In this document: positions 1-7,310 of the stretch, in pieces
Layout: every line of letters begins with the position of its first letter
Numbering within the stretch: position 1 is the first letter of the stretch
NCBI GenBank assembly: GCA_038277395.1
Contig: CM076190.1
Location: forward strand, 241,781,256-241,845,255
Reading direction: 5' to 3'
From: Dryocosmus kuriphilus
Lineage: Eukaryota; Arthropoda; Insecta; Hymenoptera; Cynipidae
DNA: 64,000 bases
Program-made: the position numbers and the translations under genes
Notes under the pieces: model-generated
Seen by the model: the letters and a program-made list of their open reading frames with translations, nothing else
Told to the model about the DNA's origin: nothing
Databases searched by the model: none

Positions 1-12
1 ATGTGAGGAAAA

Positions 13-56
13 TGAGGAGCGCACGATAAGAGATATCTCTTATCGTGCGCTCCTCA
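13..56. repeat. 44-nt perfect palindrome
   Basis: Positions 13-34 are the exact reverse complement of 35-56, with no loop, centred on GATATC. The first bases of the window (GTGAGGA at 3-9) also match the outer end of the right arm, so the structure could be the fused end of an inverted-repeat element. DNA like this can extrude as a cruciform. What it belongs to lies outside the window. Confidence 0.85.
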
Positions 57-136
57 CACTGATATTAAATGGTGCTACAAATCACAAAACCTTCAGTAAA
101 AGTCATTCTAATATTGCAGTGTTTTATATGACATGG

Positions 137-160
137 GATTATTATTATTATTATTATTAT
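137..160. repeat. (ATT)n microsatellite
   Basis: About eight uninterrupted ATT units. It is the same trinucleotide class (TAA/ATT) that hosts the R4/Dong-type 5' ends later in the window, but I see no element joined to this one. Confidence 0.9.
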
Positions 161-413
161 GGGTGGCTACCAACAGAATTATATAGAAACGTGAGGAAAC
201 AATGTATTTGTATACATCCTCAACTAATGTACGTACCATCTTTGTTTATTAATATGTCTCCCTCTTTATCTTAAAAAAGAAATTAGAAAGGAAACCCTTC
301 TGCGAACTGTTGTTTTACGAACATTTAGCTTCAAGCTGACACTGCCCATGAAGCGCGTAGCTCGGCAGCCCGCCGTACTTCAGAAACTTTGAGCAATGAC
401 ACTTCTATGCGCG

Positions 414-548
414 TTGCATCATCTTGCGTAACGTGCTGAAATCGTTGCATCATCTTGTGTAATCTAAAGTTCGCGAACCATATACGCAGTACCTTCTAGA
501 ACATTCTGATGGGAATCCCTGCAAGATATCTTGCATCATCTTGCATAA
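414..548 (+). promoter_or_regulatory. TTGCATCA / TTGCGTAA repeats upstream of family-A copy 1
   Basis: TTGCATCA occurs at 414-421, 445-452 and 531-538, each followed 2 bases later by a TTGCGTAA-like octamer (424-431, 455-462, 541-548). TTGCATCA is the known C/EBP-ATF composite (CARE) site bound by ATF4 heterodimers, and TTGCGTAA resembles C/EBP and PAR-bZIP sites. The paired spacing is visible; factor binding is inferred. One such pair is retained upstream of copy 2 (1,879-1,896). Confidence 0.55.
494..506 (+). promoter_or_regulatory. Distal three-unit heat-shock element, copy 1
   Basis: TTCTAGAACATTC contains three alternating nTTCn/nGAAn pentamers in the exact 5-bp register required by trimeric heat-shock factor. 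A matching distal element, TTCTAGAATATTC, sits upstream of copy 2 at 1,851-1,863. Confidence 0.7.
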
Positions 549-558
549 CGTCTCGCGC

Positions 559-607
559 TTCTAGAACCTTCTAGAATGTAGGTATAGTGGGGGTACTGTC
601 TATAAAA
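559..607 (+). promoter_or_regulatory. Core heat-shock promoter of family-A copy 1
   Basis: TTCTAGAACCTTCTAGAA at 559-576 is a perfect four-unit heat-shock element. TATAAAA follows at 601-607, with 24 bases between. Transcription would be expected near 631-640 (a TCATCGAGC stretch), giving a leader of about 25-35 nt before the ATG at 665. The same arrangement and spacing are kept in copy 2. Heat induction is an inference from known HSE rules. Confidence 0.75.
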
Positions 608-664
608 GCAGCATCAAATTGCAGAGGCTTTAGTCTGTCATCGAGCATACACACAACGGAGAAG

Positions 665-982
665 ATGGGACTCAGTGCTATTAACAATGTCGGTCGGCTG
701 TAAGATATTTTTCCAGCGAAATCATTATCTGATCTGACAGTGAACAAAAAGTATGCTGTTTCCAAAATAGAGAAAACGCATACGAAATACGGTACAAAGT
801 TCATGACTGAGTTGGAGAAAGAGGTCGCAGTCTATTTACCGTGCAGAATGCAAAAGGTTTTTGCGGATCCAGCCTATATGGAAACATTTGAGAAACCGGA
901 AATTGCTGTTCAGGAGAAAAAACTTTCATTTTACTACTTTGGTGGTAAATACTACCTGTTCGAATTTCAATATGATGAATAA
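665..982 (+). pseudogene. Family-A small protein, copy 1, early stop
   Basis: The reading frame from the ATG at 665 spans 106 codons and is interrupted only by TAA at 701-703 (codon 13; GAA in copy 2). After the stop the frame stays open to TAA at 980-982. The protein has no signal peptide or membrane segment. Visible conserved blocks among copies are KKYAV-K, TKYGTKF, ELE-E-AVYLP, FEDPAYM or FADPAYM, KKLSF-YFGGK and a C-terminal FEF-Y-E. The alternation of short hydrophobic and polar stretches ending in a YFGGK turn looks like a small beta-barrel (OB-fold-like), but that is a guess. I do not recognise a named family. The transcript should be heat inducible given the promoter; downstream re-initiation has no in-frame ATG near the stop, so the copy is probably dead. 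Confidence 0.7.
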
Positions 983-1006
983 AAAGCTTTGTATTTATGT
1001 GTGAAT

Positions 1007-1012
1007 AATAAA
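1007..1012 (+). terminator. AATAAA polyadenylation signal, family-A copy 1
   Basis: AATAAA lies 25 bases after the stop codon and is conserved in copy 2 (3,723-3,728) but changed to AGTAAA in copy 3. Confidence 0.7.
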
Positions 1013-1413
1013 TTATAACATTCACAGATAGACTGCCTGTGTATACTTATTACTTAGTTTTAGTTTATAGATAAGACAGAGAAAAAAAGTGAATCTGGCG
1101 TTTTTTCTGCTTTGCAGTACCTTAATTTACTTAGTTTTAATTTATAGATAAGTTGTGCATTTTCAGCTTTGCTCAAATTTCGTTCCTTCTAACAACAATG
1201 ATGGATTTTCAGCACATCGATAGATTGAATTTCACACTCTGCTTTGAGACATCGATGGGTAGAAATTTTCAATATTGTTAGCTTTTTTTTACAGGTAAAT
1301 ATTTCATTAACTTTACCTTCATGTCGAGAAATTGCGTATTGAAGCCTATCGATGCGCTTCTAGAAACTGTGAATCCCCATTACCAACATAATACGTCAAC
1401 TACAGTATTCTTA

Positions 1414-1460
1414 GGAGAGAGACAGGGGAGAGAGAGAGAGGGAGAGAGAAAGAGAGAGAA
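1414..1460. repeat. (AG)n purine tract
   Basis: Imperfect GAGA repeat in the 3' flank of family-A copy 1. It is repeated at the equivalent place in copy 2 (4,133-4,168), and a short remnant is present near 5,132-5,142. It belongs to the duplicated unit, not to a separate element. Confidence 0.85.
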
Positions 1461-1850
1461 CATTCTTTTTTTTTACCAATTTGGTCTCTCTGGCTATTGC
1501 GTAGTGTCATCATCAAGAAGCTTAGCGCGGACGTGAACCATTTCAGCTCTGGAAGGTCCTAGTAGCCTGTAACAGAACCCCATTCCGGAAGCCTGTATCT
1601 CGACAACCCGCCGTACTTGGTTTCATTTTAGCACGAACACAAACCCTCATCACACTGTTTAATTTTACAGACATTTAGCACGGACACGAACTCTCATCAC
1701 ACTGCTTAATTTATCACAGACACGAACCATCATCGCTTGTCGGTAAATGTTTGGTTTTCATCTCGAAAACACGCTGTACTATCACGGACACAAACCATCA
1801 TCACACTGATTAATTTGACAGCCTTTTAGAACGTGTTGCGCAATCTAACC

Positions 1851-1986
1851 TTCTAGAATATTCTGGCGCGAGAAATCATTGCATCATATTGCGTAACTTG
1901 TCGAAGCTTTTGGAAACTTCTCGAAACACGTCGAGCTTCTAGAACATTCTCGAATGTAGGTAGAGTGGGGGTACCAGTCTATAAAA
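1851..1986 (+). promoter_or_regulatory. Heat-shock promoter of family-A copy 2
   Basis: Four elements are visible in order: a distal HSE (TTCTAGAATATTC, 1,851-1,863); TTGCATCA at 1,879 with TTGCGTAA at 1,889; a three-unit HSE (GAAACTTCTCGAA, 1,913-1,925); and a four-unit HSE (TTCTAGAACATTCTCGAA, 1,937-1,954). TATAAAA follows at 1,980-1,986, 25 bases after the last HSE. Copy 2 therefore has one more HSE cluster than copy 1 and the same core spacing. Confidence 0.75.
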
Positions 1987-2416
1987 GCAGCATATGATTA
2001 TGGGAGGCTTCAGGCTCTCATCGAGCATACAGACAACGGAGAAGATGGACCTCAGCGTTATTAACAAAGTGGGCCGATTGGAAGGGTTCTTACCAGTGAA
2101 ATCATTATCTGACCTGATAGTCAAGAAGTATGCTGTTACCAAAATCAACAAGCTTCAAACGAAATATGTCACGAAATTCGTGGCCGAGTTGGAGAATGAG
2201 ATCGCAGCCTACTTGTAACGAGCAATACTGTACGTGCTCGTTACATACGCCGACTGTACACGCGCGTCATGATCGACGTCACGAGGCGGGAGTCAGCAAT
2301 CCCCACCATTCCCTCTCCACTTGACTGTGCTGTACCGAGAAGGTAAAAGGACGCACGCTGGACGGATTTGGCAGAGTTCGCCGGGGAGCAGCTCAGGTTG
2401 CACTCGGTGAAACTCA

Positions 2417-2896
2417 CTGATCGCTCTACTAACTGGCGCACCTATAGTAGAGCGACCAGGAACCGACTCTAGGACAGACCCTAGGAGGCGAGCCCGCCGG
2501 ACTCGTGGTTGACTGGCGCAACTAGAACCACCAGTCCGGTCGTAGGTTACGTCGGTCCCAACAAGACCGGCCTAGCCTGGGTATCATCCCCGAGGACAAC
2601 TTCCGTTCGGGAGATCCACCCGACACGTGGCTAACTGGCGCAACTATGGCCACCTGTCGGGCAAAGTTGTGACTCGGCCTTAAACCGACCACCCTGGATC
2701 TTCCTGAAACCAACGTGACTCGACAGACCCGCTCGATACGCGGCTAACTGGCGCACCTATGGCCACCTATCGAGTTAAGGGATGCTCTGCCCCCACTGTC
2801 AGCCTATCCCGGGTCAGACCCGACCGACCGACCGACACGACTCGACGGACCCGCTCGATACGTGGCTAACTGGTGCACGTATGGCCACCTATCGAG
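2417..2896 (+). repeat. Five 43-nt hairpins with conserved loop and varying stems
   Basis: Modules at 2,417-2,459, 2,497-2,539, 2,619-2,661, 2,732-2,774 and 2,854-2,896 are each exactly 43 nt. Each centres on a 13-nt loop ACTGGCGCAMCTA (one variant in module 5). The stems differ in sequence but stay complementary: TCGCTCTACTA, CCGGACT+GTGGTT, CCCGACA+GTGGC, and CTCGATA twice, each paired with its own reverse complement. Modules 2-5 keep a C-C mismatch at position 8. A constant loop with self-complementary but dissimilar stems is the signature of a selected RNA or DNA structure. Its role is unknown. Confidence 0.75.
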
Positions 2897-3411
2897 TTAA
2901 GGGATACGCTGGCTCACAGCTAGCCTATCCCGGTTCAGACCCACCACCCCCGCCTACAACCGCTCTCGACCGACCGGACCGACGCAACTCGACCCTACCA
3001 TCACCGCACCGCCTACCGCGCTACGAGAGTAAAGAAGTCGGGAGACGACCCCTCGCCTCGTCACCGACAATCCGCATGCGACACCGCTTTTAAGACACCC
3101 CGGAAATGTTTTCTAGGTTGCCACGTGAATTCCCGGCCCGACCACGCCGGAGTTGCGCGCGCGTTCCGACGTCCGCCGCCGACCGTCGATACCGCCGTCC
3201 GCTCCGCACCTCCGAGCCTCACGGCGCACTAGCTCCGTTCTTAGGCTAAGGTCGTACACTGCACACACACACTAACATTGTCACCGCGCTTACACTCTCA
3301 CTCACACTTAAAACTGTTCTATTCCTCACACACACCCACGCACACTTTCGACACAAACACGACACCGTTACACTCACATTAGTATTAAGGTAGAATTGTA
3401 CTCTATAGGAG

Positions 3412-3417
3412 AATAAA
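3412..3417 (+). terminator. AATAAA inside the solo LTR
   Basis: The signal sits about 120 bp before the LTR end, where an R/U5 boundary is expected; it supports plus orientation of the LTR. Confidence 0.5.
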
Positions 3418-3722
3418 CGCCGTCATTTTCGTAATTATCTCGCAAACCAAGTCTTTTCAATGCGTTTACCCGTCCCAAAGAACTCTGGCTGACTGAAGCA
3501 TCCGCGGGGACAAAACACCAGGTAAGACACATCATTACATACTTACCGAGCAGAATAAATACGATATTTGAGGATCCAGCCTATATGGGTACGTTCGAGA
3601 AGATGGAAGTAGCGGCTCAGGCTAAAAAACTCTCTTTCTGCTACTTTGTTGGAAAATACAATCTTTTTGAATTTGATTATGTTGAGTGAAAGTGTTTTGT
3701 ATTGAGAAAGCTTGGTGTGAAT

Positions 3723-3728
3723 AATAAA
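3723..3728 (+). terminator. AATAAA polyadenylation signal, family-A copy 2
   Basis: Same context as copy 1, 34 bases past the stop codon. Confidence 0.6.
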
Positions 3729-4129
3729 TTATAACATTCACAGATAAAATGCCTGCGTGTACTTATTACTTAATTTTATTTTATAGATAAGACAGAGAAA
3801 AAAAGTGAGTCTGGCGTTTTCTCCGCTTTCGGGTATCATATTTTACTTAGTTTAATTTATAGCTAAGTTGTGCATTTTCCGCTTTGCTCAAATTTCGTTC
3901 CTTCAAACAACAATGATGGGTTTTCAGCACATCGATGGGTTGAATTTCACACTCTGCTTTAAAACATCGATGGGTAAAAATTTTCAATACATATTGTTAA
4001 CTTTTTTTTACAGGTAAGTATTTTATGATCTTTACCTTCATGTCGAGAAATTGCGTATTGAAACCTATCGATGCTTGTCTAGAAACTGTGAGTACCTATT
4101 ACCAACATAATACATAGCTACAGTATTCT

Positions 4130-4132
<3 letters not shown>

Positions 4133-4168
<36 letters not shown>
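4133..4168. repeat. (AG)n purine tract
   Basis: About 17 GA dinucleotides in the 3' flank of family-A copy 2. Confidence 0.9.
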
Positions 4169-4171
<3 letters not shown>

Positions 4172-4505
4172 TTTTTGTTTTTTTACCAATTTCGTCTCTC
4201 TGGCTATTGCGTAGTGTCATCATCAAGAAGCTTAACGCGTATATGAACTATTTCAGCTCTGGAACGTTCTAGTAGCCTGGAACAGAACCCCGCTCCAGAA
4301 GCCTGTATCTCGACAACCCTCCGTACCTTGTTTCATTTTAGCACAGACACGAACCCTCATCACACTGATTAATTTTACAGACATTTAGCACGGACATGAA
4401 CCGTCTTCGTACTGATTAATTTAGCACAGACACGAAAAATCATCGCCAGTCGGTAAATGTTTGGTTTTTATCTCGACAACCCGCTGTATTAGCACGGATC
4501 TGATA

Positions 4506-4748
4506 ATGAAGAAGAAGTATGCTGTTACCAAAATCAACAAACTACAAACGAAATATGGCACAAAATTCGTGGCCGAGTTGGAGAATGAGATCGCAGTCTA
4601 CTTACCGAGCAGAATAAATACGATTTTTGAGGATCCAGCCTATATGGGTACGTTCGAGAAGATGGAAGTAGCAGTCCAGGCTAAAAAACTCTCTTTCTGC
4701 TACTTTGGTGGAAAACACAATCTTTTTGAATTTGATTATGTTGAATGA
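4506..4748 (+). pseudogene. Family-A small protein, copy 3, 5'-truncated
   Basis: An 80-residue frame from ATG 4,506 to TGA 4,746-4,748 is uninterrupted and carries the full conserved core (KKKYAV, TKYGTKF, ELENEIAVYLP, FEDPAYM, YFGGK, FEFDY). The junction near 4,495 joins upstream flank (the CTGTATTAGCACGG stretch that lies about 200 bp above the copy-2 TATA box) directly to the codons for SDLI. Promoter, leader and the first 20 or so codons have therefore been deleted. The nearby AATAAA is mutated to AGTAAA. It could still be translated if another promoter supplies a transcript, but this is probably a fragment. Confidence 0.65.
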
Positions 4749-5160
4749 AAGAGCTTTGTATTGATGAAGCTTGGTGTGGATAGTAAATTATAACATTCAC
4801 AGATAAACTGCCTGTGTGTACTTATTAGTTGATTTTAGTTTATAGATAAGAAAAGTGAGTCTGACGTTTTTTCCGCTTTGCATTACCTTAATTTACTTAG
4901 TTTTAATTTATGGATAAGTTCTACATTTTCCGCTTCGTTCCTTCAAACAACAGCAACGATGGATTTCACAATCTGCTTTCAAGCACTGCAATGGATAGAA
5001 ATTTTACAGGTAAGTATTTTATTAACTCTTTACCTTCATGTCGAGATATTTCGTATTGAAGCTTGTTGATGCTTGTTGAAACTTGTCGAGTTCTCGTGAA
5101 TCCCCATAATACGTCGCCTACAGTATTCGTAGGAGAGAGAGATGTAAATTCCATTACATA

Positions 5161-6359
5161 ACCTTGACTGCATTTCTACTGGCTTATGGGTGAGAGGATG
5201 GGTAAGGGTGGTGAGTTTGTGTATCTAGCTATTGCGTACTAAAATAATCTTAGCAGGGACATGAACCACGTCGATTCTCGAGGTATGTAGTCTGGAATAG
5301 GACACAAACCACTGAGGGAGTAATGGCGTCATCTGTCGGCGACCATCGTGAAGCTTGCCGTGGGGCGCCCGTAGCCCCCTTACCATACTACTTATATAGT
5401 TTTTTTCATCTTTTTTCTTCACAATTTTTGATTTAATAACTTTCTTCTTTGGTACAGGTTCAACTTCTTCACTATTCTTTTTGCACTCCTTACTGCATCT
5501 TCTCTTGGTGGTCATTCTCTTGCTCACCTTTAAAAATGCATTCACGAAATCTGAAGTGAAAATAAGATAATTTACGTATTTTCATACTTTAAGTATTGTT
5601 AAATTCTCTTTAAGCGTTGAAAGTAAAAAGATTAAGCAAATAATACGACATACACACAAATCACATTTAGAGGTTATGTAGGTGCAAAATTCACGTAGAA
5701 GTTTTACTTTACACTTTTATATAAGACCTTTAGGCTTACGCGATTCAGATTAACTAAAATTACAATTTTCCAACATCTTTCAGTTCTTTTAGATAAATTT
5801 TTACGCAAAAAGGAAAACAAAAATTTGCAATAGACACACGTTTTCATGTAGTGCTCCCGCTTTCGTAATGATGCATCCTAAACCGAGACAGTGGCGTTGA
5901 AGTGTCCACGTATTCCCTACTAAGGAGGTACACTTGGACACGTAATTTTTAAGTAAATACTTTTTTCTGATGCGTAATCATCGCGAAAAATCCTACAAAT
6001 TCAATATGATTTCACAAAAATATCATTATAATGTGAAAGTGAACAATAATATTTTTTATTACTAATATAAACGCTTACCGGAACCATAAGAAATACTGGA
6101 AAAATCGCGTCGACTTTGCGGTTTCAGACTCGTGTTAGAAATCATTAATTTTTTTTTTTAATATTGAAATCAATTAAATTAGTAAAAAATCAATACATCC
6201 GTGTAGCAAATATGTAAAATAATTATAAATTTATTTTACTTTTATAATTTTGTTCAGTTATCCGACAAAATTATCAAGTTTTAGTACCGTCAAAGTACTG
6301 GTCTCATTTCCTCACATGTCCAGGTATTGGGTATTTTACCATATTTCGTAGAAAGTAAC
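5161..6359. other. AT-rich spacer without recognisable gene
   Basis: Nothing conserved is seen. A minus-strand lysine-rich frame (5,225-5,545) has no visible domain and starts in low-complexity sequence. The stretch separates the family-A array from the family-B locus. Confidence 0.6.
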
Positions 6360-6980
6360 AAATACAAAAAAAACAAGGTTTGTGATTTTCAGAAGCTAAT
6401 TGAAGTTTATCATAATATTTCATGGAAAGTTGCATGGCATAAGAAAAAACAATGAAAACTTGCGATTTGCAAAAACTAATTTATAATTGTTCATAATATA
6501 TCGTAAAAGGTTACAAATTAAAAGAAAGTGAAAGAAATTATTCAATTTATAAAAGCTCATTGTAGTTTTTCAGAATATTTGATAAAAAGTTATAATATAA
6601 AAAAGAAAGAAAATTTGCGATTTGTAAGAAATAGTTTTATTTTTCCCTAAACATTCGTACATAGTTACAAATGAAAAGAAAGAACAATGAAAATTTGCAA
6701 TTTGCAAAAACATTCTATAGTTGTTTATGCTGTTTCCAAGAAAGTTGCACATATAGTAGAAGAACGAAAATTTGTGATTTGCAATAGCTAATTGTTGTTT
6801 TTCATAATATTTCCAAGAATGTTAGAAATTAAAGAAAAAACGAAACTTTGCGATTTTCAAAAGCTAATTGTAGTTTTTTATGATATTTTCAAAAAAATTT
6901 TACAAAAAACAAGCAAAGCAATTTCTAAGCAAAATAACGGATATTTGCGGCTTCCAAAAGCTAATTGTAGTTTTTAAGTC
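6360..6980 (+). repeat. Degenerate tandem array, unit about 80-90 bp
   Basis: Roughly eight diverged units share the core TTGCGATTTGCAAAAGCTAA followed by TTGTAGTTTTTCATAATATTT and a GTTACAAATTAAAAGAAA-like stretch. The same array recurs at 40,980-41,480, 48,490-48,660 and 54,780-56,040. Three of its four occurrences lie immediately upstream of the family-B promoter region, so it travelled with that locus. Confidence 0.75.
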
Positions 6981-7310
6981 ATTTTAAGGAATTTTTGAGA
7001 TATTTTAAGGCGTTTAGAGATATTTTAACGAGTTTTGAAATATTTTAGTTGATTTATTTTTAGGACGAGTAAAAGAGAATAAATGGAGATTGCATTATTT
7101 AATTTACTGATAATTTACAGACACTTCCATTGTGTTCATTACTTTTTCCTCTAAAAATTGTGAAAAACAATGTCATAAATTTGAAATATTCTTGATACTT
7201 TCGTGAAGGTGAAAAACAGAATAATCAAATACAAACAATTTAGATGAACGAATATGATAACGGCTATCAACTAGGTGAGACATTTTTCAGAATCTCATTA
7301 GTTATAAAAA
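6981..7310 (+). promoter_or_regulatory. 5' region of family-B copy 1
   Basis: This stretch aligns closely with 48,660-48,971, upstream of copy 2, and part of it with 56,100-56,320. Shared blocks include CGAGTAAAAGAGAATAAA, TCCATTGTGT, AACAATGTCATAAATT, GTGAAGGTGA and GATGAACGAATATGATAACG. A TTATAAAAA run touches the ATG, too close to serve as a TATA box for that start, so the true promoter position is not clear. Confidence 0.5.

Larger units (their letters stand above)
2214..3539. mobile_element. Solo LTR, 1,326 bp, TSD TACT
   Basis: The insert begins TGTAACG and ends ATTACA, so it has TG...CA termini, and is flanked by TACT at 2,210-2,213 and 3,540-3,543. The uninterrupted site is seen in copy 3 (TCTACTTACCG at 4,599-4,609), which proves the boundaries. 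An 11-bp inverted repeat opens the LTR (2,214-2,224 with 2,235-2,245). It is much more GC-rich than its surroundings. AATAAA lies at 3,412-3,417. No coding sequence is present, so this is the product of LTR-LTR recombination. A 4-bp duplication fits Gypsy-type integrases; the family is not named. Confidence 0.85.
2045..3689 (+). pseudogene. Family-A small protein, copy 2, split by solo LTR
   Basis: The ATG at 2,045 opens a clean frame through the position that is a stop in copy 1 and continues to 2,213, where a 1,326-bp solo LTR interrupts it. Coding sequence resumes at 3,540 and runs to TGA at 3,687-3,689, with the same C-terminal pattern as copy 3 (one G-to-V change in the YFGGK motif). Reading into the LTR meets TAA at once (2,216), leaving a truncated protein of 57 residues from this ATG. 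The promoter is intact, so a truncated, heat-inducible transcript is possible. Function unknown. Confidence 0.8.
300..5160 (+). repeat. Tandem triplication of the family-A locus
   Basis: Three direct copies of a unit holding promoter, short ORF and a long 3' flank can be aligned by eye. The start codons of copies 1 and 2 are 1,380 bp apart. The 3' flanks (from about 1,020, 3,730 and 4,800) share the run of GATAAGACAGAG, the AACAACAATGATGG segment, a TTTACCTTCATGTCGAGA segment and an (AG)n tract. Copy 2 is lengthened by a solo LTR; copy 3 is shortened by a deletion that removed promoter and N-terminus. The copies have clearly diverged but remain easy to align, so the duplication is neither brand new nor ancient. 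Confidence 0.85.

Noticed and set aside
2782..3093. Proline-rich ORF of 103 codons
   Set aside because: It lies within the GC-rich solo LTR and across the hairpin array; no start context or conserved domain.
5225..5545. Minus-strand lysine-rich ORF of 106 codons
   Set aside because: No conserved motif, no promoter or splice support, and the C-terminal part shows unrelated composition; not enough to call a gene.
6360..6980. CRISPR-like regularly spaced repeat
   Set aside because: Units of about 85 bp are degenerate throughout with no constant repeat and unique spacers, and the genome is eukaryotic.
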